The position numbers and the translations under genes are program-made. Below, piece after piece: positions 8,624-18,417 of a stretch of DNA of 64,000 nucleotides (position 1 is the first letter of the stretch; each line of letters starts with the position of its first letter). The notes beneath the pieces are model-generated. The model made no database searches. It saw nothing but the letters and a program-made list of their open reading frames with translations, and was not told the DNA's origin. The DNA is from a virus, in IMG/VR virus record IMGVR_UViG_3300020125_000051, positions 17,008-81,007 of that record. The stretch is one strand, 5' to 3'.

Positions 8624-9069
8624 TGGCTAGAATACAGAAAGAAGATGCGCAAGGGTGGGTAGAGTCAACTAAGTTGCCTCTATCCTCCCTTGACATTGCC
8701 TTATTAACTCAAATCGAAGGCGAAGTATTAGCAAGATTAGCCACAGCTTATGATACATCAACTTGGCTTGATCAAACTTCTACTCCGCTGGTTGTTCGAG
8801 TCATTATTGCAAAAACATATGTGGCTTGGATTTACGATAGACAGTATAGTGAGAACCAAACTGGTGGAAATGATTACGCAGCTATGTTGCGTACAAATGC
8901 TGAAATGTTAATAGTTGGCTTAGTTAATGGTACAATTGATATTCCAGGTGTTAATCCAACAGGTTCTATTCCAAGCTTCTATCCAAATGATGCATCTTCT
9001 GCACAAGATCCGACACCAGATGATACATCATTAGGACCTGCTGCATTCTCTATGGGAAAAGTATTCTGA
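8623..9069 (+). CDS. Head-tail connector (adaptor)
   Basis: 148 aa, helical. Its pattern (SSLDIALLTQIEGEVLARLATAYDT...VRVIIAKTYVAWIYDRQYSE) fits gp6/gp36-type connector proteins that attach below the portal. It is positioned between capsid and morphogenesis genes. Confidence 0.65.
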   Translation: MARIQKEDAQGWVESTKLPLSSLDIALLTQIEGEVLARLATAYDTSTWLDQTSTPLVVRVIIAKTYVAWIYDRQYSENQTGGNDYAAMLRTNAEMLIVGLVNGTIDIPGVNPTGSIPSFYPNDASSAQDPTPDDTSLGPAAFSMGKVF

Positions 9070-9070
9070 T

Positions 9071-9823
9071 ATGGCGAGTAATTTCCCTAGACCCACGCCA
9101 TTCATGATTTCTGAAGCCGTAGTTCGCGGCTTAGCAATTCCTGCAATTGAAATTGATCCACGATTTAACTTTGTTCGTGGAGCTTATATATTTGCTAGTG
9201 ATATCCAATTACTAGATTTAAAGCTTAGAACATTCAAGGATCCTCTTGAAAAATCTCGAGATTTAGTGATTATTCCTGCAATTAAGCAAAATTTTGTAGA
9301 ACAGGGTCGACCACAATGGAAGCAATTATCTAAGAGAACTCTTTACAATAGACTTATTGAAGGCTATCCGCGTGGTCCAATACTTGATAAAACTGGACGA
9401 TTGAAGCGAGCTGCAACTAAGAAGAATATCTGGGCTATAACTAGTGCAATTGGCCGTCAAGGCTATGATATGTTACAGCTAAGAACAATTTATTTTGATC
9501 AATTAGTTCCATATGGTCAATTTCATCAACTTGGAGCCAGAATTCCATCTGCTAGAAATATTGGTGGTTTGTCTGGACGTTTTGGTTCTACTGGAAATCC
9601 ACTTATACCAACTAATATTAAATTCTCTAAGAGTGTAACTCCAGGTGGATTTGTAGAGCATGGACGTGTTGAATTATTCCCAACTAGTGGTGGTAAGCTT
9701 CCTGCACGCCCATTCATAGCTATAACATTACAAGATGAAGTTGAAATCTACAACCTATTTACTACACACTTAACTACTCAGGTCAATAAATTCTGGGGCA
9801 TGAAGGGTGACAAGGGACTATGA
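9071..9823 (+). CDS. Neck/virion morphogenesis protein (Mu gpG-like)
   Basis: 250 aa. The motif EQGRPQWKQLSKRTLYNR, followed by ILDKTGRLKRA and a late GKLPARPFIAIT, is characteristic of the Mu virion-morphogenesis/tail-completion family. It joins head to tail. Its stop overlaps the next start (ATGA). Confidence 0.75.
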   Translation: MASNFPRPTPFMISEAVVRGLAIPAIEIDPRFNFVRGAYIFASDIQLLDLKLRTFKDPLEKSRDLVIIPAIKQNFVEQGRPQWKQLSKRTLYNRLIEGYPRGPILDKTGRLKRAATKKNIWAITSAIGRQGYDMLQLRTIYFDQLVPYGQFHQLGARIPSARNIGGLSGRFGSTGNPLIPTNIKFSKSVTPGGFVEHGRVELFPTSGGKLPARPFIAITLQDEVEIYNLFTTHLTTQVNKFWGMKGDKGL

Positions 9824-10290
9824 CCGCACCTGGACCACACACTGACACAGACGAAACTGTTGCTGAAGCTATTTTTAATCTTGTTTTTGATGATAAAGAA
9901 GATTTGGAATTAGAAGACGTATTATATGGAAATCATATAATAATTCCTCGTAATAGTGCCGCTGTTATCCAAGCTATGGGTAAAAACAGAGCTTTAGCTG
10001 GTGTCGCTGCACCAGGTGGTAGAACATTAAATACCTTAATGGTTATGATTGATCTTCACTGGTCAAAAGTTGGCGATGAATCTACGCAACGTAGATTATG
10101 CGATGCCAGAGGCACTGCGTTAGAACGTAAAATTCATGAAGATACTACCCTTGGCGGAATTGTAATTCATGGTTTCGTTAATCAGGTTGATCGTGGCGAA
10201 ACTTTATTCAATGGTAGTATGTTCAGAACAGTAAGAATGTCTTACGCTGCTACTACTAAGACATACTTATCTCCTCCTGCTGCACCGTAA
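9820..10290 (+). CDS. Tail terminator/completion protein candidate
   Basis: 156 aa, alpha/beta mix, occupying the usual tail-terminator slot between neck protein and tail tube. NTLMVMIDLHWSKVGDESTQRR is the most distinctive stretch. Assignment rests on synteny and size. Confidence 0.6.
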   Translation: MTAPGPHTDTDETVAEAIFNLVFDDKEDLELEDVLYGNHIIIPRNSAAVIQAMGKNRALAGVAAPGGRTLNTLMVMIDLHWSKVGDESTQRRLCDARGTALERKIHEDTTLGGIVIHGFVNQVDRGETLFNGSMFRTVRMSYAATTKTYLSPPAAP

Positions 10291-10300
10291 AGGGGGCGCC

Positions 10301-10498
10301 ATGCACTTCGAAATAGAATCAGACAGAGAAATTTCTGTCCTTGGTGTTGGTATTTTAACACCTGGCGAGCCTCATCGGTTGACAGATGAGGAGCGCCAGA
10401 TGTTCAAAATTTACTATGGCCAAGATGTAATTGGTGCAAACTTTGCACCATATGTGAAAGTAACCGCAGTTGTTGAAAGTGCCGAGGGAGGTGAATAA
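10301..10498 (+). CDS. Small protein before the tail tube gene
   Basis: 65 aa, acidic, with FEIESDREISVLGVGILTPGEPHRLT. GGGGGC precedes the ATG, and the stop overlaps the ATG of the tail-tube gene (TAATG). Short connector or chaperone-like proteins occur here in siphoviruses; function not known. Confidence 0.6.
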   Translation: MHFEIESDREISVLGVGILTPGEPHRLTDEERQMFKIYYGQDVIGANFAPYVKVTAVVESAEGGE

Positions 10499-11766
10499 TG
10501 GCTAACGTTGGAATTGGTGCTGCTGGTATTGCCGGCGTAGCCGTAGAACAACTGACACCTGTAGTTGCACTTGCTGCTACTCCTGTCGCAGGTGGCGCAC
10601 TTACTGCTGGTACTTACAAATACTACATTACTGCAATTAATGCCAATGGTGAGACCACTAAGTCTAATGAGCTTACTGGTACTACTGCGGCTGGTAACTT
10701 AACGCTAACTCTAACCTGGACAGCAGTAACAGGTGCTACTGGGTATAAGATTTATCGTACTGCGGCCGCTGGTGCCACTGACTCTGAACTCTTGCTTACT
10801 ACTGTTGGAGCAGTTACCACATTCAATGATACTGCCGTTGGTGCACCTGCTGGTGCTTTCCCGACAACTAATACAGCAGTAGCACCAGGTACGTATGTTG
10901 CGCCGACTAAGTTCTTCTCATTCAACAGCGAATCAATTGCTGTAGTGGAAGAAACTGTTTTCCGCCGGCCAATCCGGTTGAGCGCGGACGTTATTAGCGC
11001 TGTTCCTGGTAACTTCCACCCTGAGGGTGAACTCAACCTTGAATCCATGGAAGATGTTATCATCTGGTTCCTGTGGGCTTCGAGAACAGCAATTGTAAAG
11101 ACTGGATCCTCACCTAACTTTACATATACTATTACTCCAACTCCAGCAGCTGTGCCAAATAAAACGCTATCTCTAACGATTGTTAGAAATGGTGTTGTGT
11201 TCGGTTACACTGGAGTTTGTTTAAATAACTTCAAGTTTGGTGTTGACAACGGACTTATGACGTTCAGTACCTCTGTTATTGGACGTGATGAAGCTGTTCA
11301 GTCTCTTCCTGTGCCAACATTCTCAACAGTTCTACCATTCGGTGCAGGTACATATTCTATCGAAATTCCAACAGCTTCGCCAGTGCTTGACACTGACACA
11401 TTCGAATTCTCGGTAGAAGATAACGCTGAAGCTCAATTCAGACTTAAGAACACTGGCCGTGGTGCACAGTTTATTAAGTATGGCGAGCGCAGTTCAACCA
11501 CCACAGTTGAACGTGACTTCGTTGATCGCACTGATTACGATGCGTTCAAAGCTATTACAGCGCAGTCTGTTACAATTACAGCCTCTAAGGGTTCTAACAA
11601 CTCAATTAGCATTCTTGCGCCTGTCTCCATTAAAGATACCTACACTGTGGGCTTGAGTGGTGAAGGTGATTTAGTTCGTGCTTCTATTGCTTACCAGAAC
11701 ATCATTGATGGTACTGGAAAGTCTTGGCAAATTGTAGTTAAGACACAAGAGGACATCATTCCATAG
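10498..11766 (+). CDS. Major tail tube protein with inserted Ig/FN3-like domain
   Basis: 422 aa. An N-terminal tube segment is interrupted at about residues 20-130 by a beta module (LTAGTYKYYITAINANGETT...ATGYKIYRT). The tube fold resumes with FRRPIRLSADVIS and ends with VGLSGEGDLVRASIAYQNII. Ig-like insertions in tube proteins decorate the tail outside. The gene precedes the frameshifted chaperones, as expected. The domain is similar to the one in the protein at 118-621. Confidence 0.8.
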   Translation: MANVGIGAAGIAGVAVEQLTPVVALAATPVAGGALTAGTYKYYITAINANGETTKSNELTGTTAAGNLTLTLTWTAVTGATGYKIYRTAAAGATDSELLLTTVGAVTTFNDTAVGAPAGAFPTTNTAVAPGTYVAPTKFFSFNSESIAVVEETVFRRPIRLSADVISAVPGNFHPEGELNLESMEDVIIWFLWASRTAIVKTGSSPNFTYTITPTPAAVPNKTLSLTIVRNGVVFGYTGVCLNNFKFGVDNGLMTFSTSVIGRDEAVQSLPVPTFSTVLPFGAGTYSIEIPTASPVLDTDTFEFSVEDNAEAQFRLKNTGRGAQFIKYGERSSTTTVERDFVDRTDYDAFKAITAQSVTITASKGSNNSISILAPVSIKDTYTVGLSGEGDLVRASIAYQNIIDGTGKSWQIVVKTQEDIIP

Positions 11767-11775
11767 TGAGTAGAC

Positions 11776-12309
11776 ATGAATCCAATTTTATTTTGGATTT
11801 TATTTTCAATTGCATATTGGGCTCTAGCATTTTTACTAATCAAAAAGAAGATTAAATTCAACTTGGTATTTCCAAGTGCTAAGGAAATGTTTCAGTTATC
11901 TAAGGAGATTAAGGCAATGCCTGTTGGTGTAGTGCTTATTAGTACAAATAAGGTTGAGTTAACTCTATTGCCGGGTGGATACGTAACTGTTCGTCGAATG
12001 AATTACGGTGAAGAGTTAGATCGTACTGGCTTGGCAACAAAGTTTAAGATGGGGTCTACTAAAACCGAAAATGCCAAAGATTCGTTTGCTGGCGAACTAG
12101 ATATTAACACCAAGGAAATTGCTCTATGGGATTTCGCTAATTTAATTGTTGACCACAATATTACAGACGAAAACGAAAGACTATTGAATTTCAAAAACCC
12201 TGCGGACGTAGCTAGACTTCATCCTTTAGTAGGTAAAGAAATTGGTGAAGCAATTGATGCTTGGCAGTCTCAGGCATTAGAAACGAGTGATGAAGTAAAA
12301 AACTCTTAA
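11776..12309 (+). CDS. Tail assembly chaperone, short form (G-like)
   Basis: 177 aa. A hydrophobic N-terminal helix (FWILFSIAYWALAFLLI) precedes the chaperone-like domain (GGYVTVRRMNYGEELDR). It lies between tail tube and tape measure, the invariant place for lambda G homologues. The last codons GTA AAA AAC contain a slippery heptamer that allows a minority of ribosomes to continue into the next frame. Confidence 0.78.
   Translation: MNPILFWILFSIAYWALAFLLIKKKIKFNLVFPSAKEMFQLSKEIKAMPVGVVLISTNKVELTLLPGGYVTVRRMNYGEELDRTGLATKFKMGSTKTENAKDSFAGELDINTKEIALWDFANLIVDHNITDENERLLNFKNPADVARLHPLVGKEIGEAIDAWQSQALETSDEVKNS
12297..12303 (+). promoter_or_regulatory. Programmed -1 frameshift site
   Basis: The heptamer A AAA AAC lies in frame of the short chaperone (codons GTA AAA AAC), two codons before its stop. 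A -1 slip leads into CTC TTA ATT GAG CTA and stays open to 12539. The X XXY YYZ form and the genomic position match tail-chaperone frameshifting (lambda G/GT). Confidence 0.85.
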
Positions 12310-12539
12310 TTGAGCTACGAAAAGCGGTGATGGTACCAAACGCGAAGGTAGCTCAAGAAACACAAGCAATACTTAATACCATTAGAATTTGTGAAAAATT
12401 TAATACATTGCCTAGAGACGGAGGCTATTTTTCACAAGATAGCCTATTCGTTCATATACTACAAAATGTACTAGCTTGGGATGCGCAACGAGCAGAGCTA
12501 GATAGGAGAAAGCAACAATCAAAATTGCCTACCCAATAA
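12303..12539 (+). CDS. Frameshift extension of the tail chaperone (GT-like)
   Basis: About 78 residues added in the -1 frame (LLIELRKAVMVPNAKVAQETQ...), ending with a basic KQQSKLPTQ. Part of it (12327-12539) could start independently at GTG/ATG. The uninterrupted -1 frame from the slippery site favours a fusion product that recruits the tape measure protein. Confidence 0.75.
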   Translation, partial: LLIELRKAVMVPNAKVAQETQAILNTIRICEKFNTLPRDGGYFSQDSLFVHILQNVLAWDAQRAELDRRKQQSKLPTQ

Positions 12540-12560
12540 TTACGAATTGAGTGGGTCAGC

Positions 12561-15500
12561 GTGCCATTTAGTGCAACAAGAGATTTATGGCTCGTCCTTA
12601 AGGCTCGTGATGAAGCATCACGAGCCATGGGTGCTTTCTCACGTGATATTCGCATGGTTGGCGACAGTGTTAAGCTAGCTAACCTACAAGCAGCTAGATC
12701 AGCATTAGTTAATCATCAAGCAATTCAACGTATGACTGGTGCATCCCAACAGGATATTCTAGTAACGCAGAGAAGAATTCAGCAACTTGATCAGCAAATT
12801 GGCCAAATGCGTGTTGCTAAAGCTGCAATGGAAGAACAACGAGTATCATCACAAAGACTCGCTTCGGCCTTGCAAGGTACTGCTGGTGTTGCAACTGCTC
12901 TAGGTACCGGATTAGTTGCTGCTGGCGCTTTTGGTCTAATGGGTCTTAAGAAGCTAGTTGATGCTTCTGTGGACTATCAGAAGCAATCCGCCTTAACTGT
13001 TACTCAGGTTGATAAGTTTGCCATCTCTCTACAAGATATTGAGAAGATTGGTCTTAGAGTAGCTAATGCTGTTGGTGTACCATTCCAGGAAATTCAGCCA
13101 GCGCTATTCGATATCTTCTCATCTATGGAAGTTGGCGCATCTGACGCTGAGAAACTTCTAACTGTATTCTCCAAAGCGGCTGTTGCTGGTCAAACAGATA
13201 TTCAAAGTGCTTCTAAAGCTACCATTGGTATTCTAAACGCTTTCCAATTACCATTAACTAGTATTAACCACTTAATGGATGTTCAGTTCCAACTGGTTAA
13301 GGAAGGTATTGGTAGCTATTCAGACTGGACAGCAAAAATTGGCCAGGTAACACCATCAGCAGTTCGGTTTGGACAGTCAGTTGATATTATGGCAGCCGCG
13401 CTGGCGGCTTCTACCCGTACTGGTCAGTTAGCATCACAGTCGGCTGCTGCTGTTGCTCGTGCAATGGATGCAATGTCCAATCCTACCGCAATAGAAGCAA
13501 TGAAGCAATTTGGAGTTAATGCTGTTGATGCTCAAGGCAACTTCCGTTCCATGATTGATATTCTGTTTGACTTTAGAAAACAACTAGATAAAATTCCAGG
13601 TGAAGCTGCAAAGACAAAAGCAATTGTTGACATCTTCAAAGGTGCTGGTGGTACCATTCAGGCTCGAAGATTCTTGCAAAACATGCTTATGACTCCAGGA
13701 AACCTAGAATTGTTCCAAAACATCTTTAAAACAATGAGTACTGAATCTGGTTCATTTGAACAAGCATATGAAACAATGGCAGGTACAGTTGCAACCCAAT
13801 CTCAACTAGTTGCTAACAAATGGGAAACACTAAAAATCGCAGCCGGAACAGCGTTGACGCCTTCATTCATGAAAGTTTTAGATATAGTTGGTAAAGTATT
13901 AGATAAATTCAACCAACTATCTCCCGCAACTCAAAAAACCATCATGACGATAATTGGATTATCTGTAGTTGGATCAATTGTAATTGGTATGTTGTTACTA
14001 TTTCTTGGGTTATTGGCTGGACTTATTGCGGCTATTACTGTCGCTGGAAGCGCAATATTAGTTGTTACTGGTGTGATGGCTGGGTTAATAGCTGGTATTG
14101 TAGCACTTACAGTGGCTTTAATTTTAGCTTGGAAGAGAAGCCAAGAGTTCCGAGATTTAATAATGAGTGTTGCTGATGTAATTGAACATTTATGGAAAGA
14201 TATAATTGTACCATTTGCACAGGATTTAGCTGCTGGATTTGAAAAGAATATTCTTCCAGCACTAATTAAGTTCCGTGACATTATTAAAAATGATGTTATG
14301 CCACTAGTAACGCATTTTGTTAAAGTTTTTGGTAGCGAATTTCTTGCTAGAGCTAAAGAAGCAGCCAACTTAATAAAAGACAAACTTGTATTTGCATTTG
14401 ACCAAATTGGGCAAGTTTTAAATAAAATTGTTATACCTGCATTCCAGTGGTTAACTAAATTTTATAAGGAACACAAAGAGACTGTTGACCAACTCATTAA
14501 AATCTTCATGCAACTTGCTAAATGGTTGTTCATCATTGGAGCAATCATTACTGGTGTGCTACTTGTAGTTTTTGGTGGTCCAATTGTTGGCATTATAGTT
14601 ACCTTTGCGCTTCTTATAGCTGGTATTGGTATTGCCATAATTTGGGTTGTCGAACGTGTTAAAGACATAATTGATTGGTTCAAGCATTTCGGCGAGCACA
14701 TGAGTTGGCTCGGTGATAGGATCTCTGATGCTTGGAAGTTCATAAAAGATCAGTTTAATCGTGGAATTGATGCCATTCGAGCTGTTTGGGAAGAGTTTTG
14801 GAACAGTAGAATTGGTAGGTTCTTAGCATCAATACTAAATGTTATTAGTTCACTTATAGAATTAGCTGTCACTATTTGGGTTGCGGTATTCAATTTCTTC
14901 CTTGATACTGTAACAACAGCATGGAATACTACTTGGAATGCTCTTTCTAGTGTTGTTCAAGCAGTTTGGGGATTCATTGGTCCATATCTACAAAGTGCTT
15001 GGGAAACCATTAGTGGCTTAGCTGTTAAGATCTGGACTCCAGTTAAGAACTTCTTTGTAGGATTATGGAATGATATTTCTAAATTTGTTACTGATAAAGC
15101 TAGAGAATTAAGAGATAATTTATCTGGCGCTTGGGAAGACATTAAGACTAGAGTTGTAAATGCTTGGAATGATGTTCGGAAATTCTTTGATGATACTGGA
15201 ACTTGGTTAAGAGATGCTGGTAGAAATCTTATTCAAGGTTTCATTGATGGTATGACAGATAAGTTTAATGCCCTTGCGGATAAGATTCGAGAGTTTGCAC
15301 AGTTCATTAAGGATCACTTCCCACACTCTCCAGCCAAGCGTGGACCTTTAGCTGGTAAGGGTGGAATGTTCTACGCAGGTCAAAACATAGTTACTCAACT
15401 AAATGATGGTATTAACAGTAGATTATCAATGGTTGGTTATGGAACTTCGCTATTAGCTAATGCGGCAGGTAACAATGCAATAGCCAGCCAAGCGAATAGT

Positions 15501-15605
15501 GGTGGTGGAAATACCATTAATCAAACCGTTAATGTTAACACTCAAGAATTGAATCCAAGAAGACAAGCAGCAGAATTAGGCTGGTTACTCGCTGGGAGCA
15601 TGTAA
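12561..15605 (+). CDS. Tape measure protein
   Basis: 1014 aa with a GTG start. It sets tail length and is ejected with the DNA. It has an N-terminal coiled coil, a TMP repeat-like core (VGVPFQEIQPALFDIFSSM, QSAAAVARAMDAMSNP) and several hydrophobic segments at about residues 470-530 and 690-740. Amphipathic Trp-rich repeats follow, with the typical C-terminal HFPHSPAKRGPL motif. It is the longest gene of the window. Confidence 0.92.
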   Translation: MPFSATRDLWLVLKARDEASRAMGAFSRDIRMVGDSVKLANLQAARSALVNHQAIQRMTGASQQDILVTQRRIQQLDQQIGQMRVAKAAMEEQRVSSQRLASALQGTAGVATALGTGLVAAGAFGLMGLKKLVDASVDYQKQSALTVTQVDKFAISLQDIEKIGLRVANAVGVPFQEIQPALFDIFSSMEVGASDAEKLLTVFSKAAVAGQTDIQSASKATIGILNAFQLPLTSINHLMDVQFQLVKEGIGSYSDWTAKIGQVTPSAVRFGQSVDIMAAALAASTRTGQLASQSAAAVARAMDAMSNPTAIEAMKQFGVNAVDAQGNFRSMIDILFDFRKQLDKIPGEAAKTKAIVDIFKGAGGTIQARRFLQNMLMTPGNLELFQNIFKTMSTESGSFEQAYETMAGTVATQSQLVANKWETLKIAAGTALTPSFMKVLDIVGKVLDKFNQLSPATQKTIMTIIGLSVVGSIVIGMLLLFLGLLAGLIAAITVAGSAILVVTGVMAGLIAGIVALTVALILAWKRSQEFRDLIMSVADVIEHLWKDIIVPFAQDLAAGFEKNILPALIKFRDIIKNDVMPLVTHFVKVFGSEFLARAKEAANLIKDKLVFAFDQIGQVLNKIVIPAFQWLTKFYKEHKETVDQLIKIFMQLAKWLFIIGAIITGVLLVVFGGPIVGIIVTFALLIAGIGIAIIWVVERVKDIIDWFKHFGEHMSWLGDRISDAWKFIKDQFNRGIDAIRAVWEEFWNSRIGRFLASILNVISSLIELAVTIWVAVFNFFLDTVTTAWNTTWNALSSVVQAVWGFIGPYLQSAWETISGLAVKIWTPVKNFFVGLWNDISKFVTDKARELRDNLSGAWEDIKTRVVNAWNDVRKFFDDTGTWLRDAGRNLIQGFIDGMTDKFNALADKIREFAQFIKDHFPHSPAKRGPLAGKGGMFYAGQNIVTQLNDGINSRLSMVGYGTSLLANAAGNNAIASQANSGGGNTINQTVNVNTQELNPRRQAAELGWLLAGSM

Positions 15606-17110
15606 TGTCGATTGGACTTAGCGATTACGAGTTTCAACTCGGTGATACTGGTGTGCGTCTTAATTCTGGATCGACTGTGCCTTTTGTGGACATAAGTAAA
15701 GTATCCGGTTTAGACAATGCTCCGTATCGAGAAACCATTAGAGATCATGAAGGCGCAGATGGTGGTTTCATTGATGCAGAATTTGAAAAAGGTAGAGATA
15801 TAATTCTTGAAGGTATGGTTTATGGAGACCTTACAAATGTAGAAAGTATTTTAGATTCTCTAAAATTAAATTTTGCTCCAGTTACTTCGCCAATTCCTTT
15901 TTATATCAAGCCAGGTACAGTTAACGAACGTTTAGTATTTGTTAAGTCTCGTGGGGCTCGATATGATTGGGATACTGCCAGAAGAATTGGTTGTACTGAA
16001 ATTCAATTCTTACTATTTGCTGAGGATCCACGTATATATGATGCAAACCTTTCCTCAGTAATAATTGGCTTTGGTGGTATTGCTGGTAATGGATTAGCTT
16101 TTACAACTTATTTGGATACGTTTACTCGTGTTACATCGAGTGGTTTTGGAACTTCAAACTCTGGAAATACATATACACTTACCGGAACAGCCGCAGACTT
16201 CTCCACAGATGGTACTAAAGCTAAGATTACTCTAAATGCGTCCACTACGACGGTGTACACAGCACAGCCTAACGTAACAGCAGTAGTAAACCAGTACGCA
16301 TATATTCAAGGTGCATTTTTATCTGCTACACCTACAGGTGGTAGTATCTCTGCACTGTTTGACCTACGTGCAGTAGACGCGAGCAATTATTATCGAGCCG
16401 AACTTATTTGGACAACCTCGAATACTATTCAGATAGCTCTGAGCAAGACGGTAGCAAGCGTCAATTCTTCTCTCGTCGCTGCGACTACTGTTGGTGGATT
16501 AACCTCAGCTTCGCTCATTAACGTAAGAGTTGAGGTTACACAAGGCCAGAGCGTATCAACAACTAGTGCTTTTCGTGCAAAGGTTTGGGCACAAGGTACG
16601 GCTGAACCTACAGCTTTCAACGTTGAAGCATTTGATGGTGCTGTTACAGCTGCTGGTGGATTTAAGATTAATGCTGTTCGTAACGCAGGCAATACTAACT
16701 CAGCACCCATTATATCTTTTGATCAAACTGAATTAGACGAAGGAATAGGATTTAATCTAGACTTTGGTGGTGGCGCTGCTCCCAGTGGTACTAACGTAAC
16801 TAATATTGGGAATCGTGCTACACCAATCAATTTCATTTTGCAAGGACCAATTGATAATCCAGTTATTTTTAATAACACTAGTAGTCATAATTTACAATTT
16901 GCAATTTCATTGAGTGCTAGCGATACTCTCACTATTAATACTCGGGATCGTACAGTTTATCTAAACGGAAATATAAATAGACGTAGTACTCTTGTAAATC
17001 CAGATTGGTTCTTTTTAGATCCAGGCACTAGCAATATTACATTTGGAGGATCTAGTGGTACTCCAGGTACAACTCAATTAACCATGCAATTTAGATCAGC
17101 TTGGCGGTAG
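15605..17110 (+). CDS. Distal tail protein (Dit-like) with beta insertion
   Basis: 501 aa, overlapping the tape-measure stop (TAATG). The first about 150 residues resemble the siphovirus Dit N-terminus (RETIRDHEGADGGFIDAEFEKGRDIILEGMVYG...FLLFAEDPRIYD). Residues about 175-370 look like a concanavalin/lectin-type insertion. The C-terminus returns to the Dit beta fold (IDNPVIFNNTS, TINTRDRTVYLNG). Dit rings link tail tube and baseplate; the insertion may bind host glycan. Confidence 0.77.
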   Translation: MSIGLSDYEFQLGDTGVRLNSGSTVPFVDISKVSGLDNAPYRETIRDHEGADGGFIDAEFEKGRDIILEGMVYGDLTNVESILDSLKLNFAPVTSPIPFYIKPGTVNERLVFVKSRGARYDWDTARRIGCTEIQFLLFAEDPRIYDANLSSVIIGFGGIAGNGLAFTTYLDTFTRVTSSGFGTSNSGNTYTLTGTAADFSTDGTKAKITLNASTTTVYTAQPNVTAVVNQYAYIQGAFLSATPTGGSISALFDLRAVDASNYYRAELIWTTSNTIQIALSKTVASVNSSLVAATTVGGLTSASLINVRVEVTQGQSVSTTSAFRAKVWAQGTAEPTAFNVEAFDGAVTAAGGFKINAVRNAGNTNSAPIISFDQTELDEGIGFNLDFGGGAAPSGTNVTNIGNRATPINFILQGPIDNPVIFNNTSSHNLQFAISLSASDTLTINTRDRTVYLNGNINRRSTLVNPDWFFLDPGTSNITFGGSSGTPGTTQLTMQFRSAWR

Positions 17111-18232
17111 ATGATGGCAGTTATTAATCCTTGTGGATTCTTACAAAATGCTGGTGCGACTCACACAGCGGAACAGGTGCGCAACTGGCATGGACTGCTG
17201 ACTGCTGGCCGAGCTAGTTCAACAAGTCTTGTTTCTCGTGGTGGTGTTAATCCTGCTTTAGGTAATCAATTACTTGTTACCCAAACTGGATCACCTTCAA
17301 TGGCAGTTATCGTAAAATCTGGACAAGCAACTATTGGTGGTTCTGAAGGTTCTAAGCAAGGCGTATACAGTGTACTAAATGATGCTGATGTTACGTTGAG
17401 CATTAGCGCAGCCCATGCAACCTTAAATAGAATTGACCTTGTTTGTTTTAAGGTTGAAGATCAAGCTTATTCAGGTTCGGTAAATTCTAGTTCATTAGTA
17501 GTTGTTACAGGTACACCAGCTAGTTCACCTTCTCCACCGACAGCCCCAAATAACTCAATAACATTGGCGCAGGTATCGATTGTTGCCAATGATACTTCTA
17601 TTACTAATAACGAGATAACGGATAAGCGCCCGTTTATGGCTGCAACGGGTGGTGTTATTGTTTGTGCAAGTACCACGCGACCTACTGCTGGTACAGTTAG
17701 TGCTGGTCAGCTTATCTATGAGACCGACACAACTAGCATTTTGCAAACAGACAATGACGGTACATCCTGGAAGAAAATTGGACCAAAGGGTGTAATCGCG
17801 CGCGTACAGCGTACCACTACGTATAGCTCGACAGGCGCTGAGATCGGCGTCCTTAGATTAGATAATGTTCCTGTAATTTCAGGAAATATCTACTTATTGC
17901 AAGTACATGGTATGAACTTTACAGGTGGAGCAGCCAACCTGAGCGTTGCAGGACGTCTTCGGGTTAACTCGGCAGGTACGGCGACTACTGGTTCTACGCA
18001 GATTGCTGATACCGGTGATGAAGTCTCAACCTCATTTGCACCATATCAAGGTACACCACTAGCCGGTATCTACGTGCCCGGAGCTAACCAATCTCTGTCC
18101 GCATTGTTCTCAGTTGCGATTACAGGTGGTACAGGTACGGCGAGCTTTACAGGGTCTGCAACTAACCCTGTGAATTTCTTAATTACTGATCTAGGTACTG
18201 ATCCTGGTACTAGCCTAGGAACGATTCTGTAG
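17111..18232 (+). CDS. Minor tail/baseplate protein
   Basis: 373 aa. The N-terminus (NPCGFLQNAGATHTAEQVRN) and ISAAHATLNRIDLVCFKV with TDKRPFM resemble actinophage minor-tail proteins that form the base of fibres. The C-terminal about 130 residues are a beta-rich jelly-roll-like domain. It directly follows the distal tail gene. Confidence 0.7.
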   Translation: MMAVINPCGFLQNAGATHTAEQVRNWHGLLTAGRASSTSLVSRGGVNPALGNQLLVTQTGSPSMAVIVKSGQATIGGSEGSKQGVYSVLNDADVTLSISAAHATLNRIDLVCFKVEDQAYSGSVNSSSLVVVTGTPASSPSPPTAPNNSITLAQVSIVANDTSITNNEITDKRPFMAATGGVIVCASTTRPTAGTVSAGQLIYETDTTSILQTDNDGTSWKKIGPKGVIARVQRTTTYSSTGAEIGVLRLDNVPVISGNIYLLQVHGMNFTGGAANLSVAGRLRVNSAGTATTGSTQIADTGDEVSTSFAPYQGTPLAGIYVPGANQSLSALFSVAITGGTGTASFTGSATNPVNFLITDLGTDPGTSLGTIL

Positions 18233-18240
18233 GTGATAAG

Positions 18241-18417
18241 ATGTATCATTTAGTTAAAGAAGGCCAAACAGAAGCATTATGTGGACAATATGATGAAGAA
18301 AAGGATCAATTAGTTCCAGAAGCAGAAGCTAGAGATCCTAACGGTAGACACTTCAACTGTCCAAACTGTGACTATGTTCTACATGATGGTAAACGACATG
18401 TGGAGTCACCACAATGA
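18241..18417 (+). CDS. Small zinc-motif protein
   Basis: 58 aa, with CGQYDEEKD and FNCPNCDYVLHDGKRH, so one CxxC plus flanking Cys/His could hold zinc. It fills the gap between the tail gene and endolysin, and its TGA overlaps the endolysin ATG (ATGA). Function unknown. Confidence 0.6.
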   Translation: MYHLVKEGQTEALCGQYDEEKDQLVPEAEARDPNGRHFNCPNCDYVLHDGKRHVESPQ

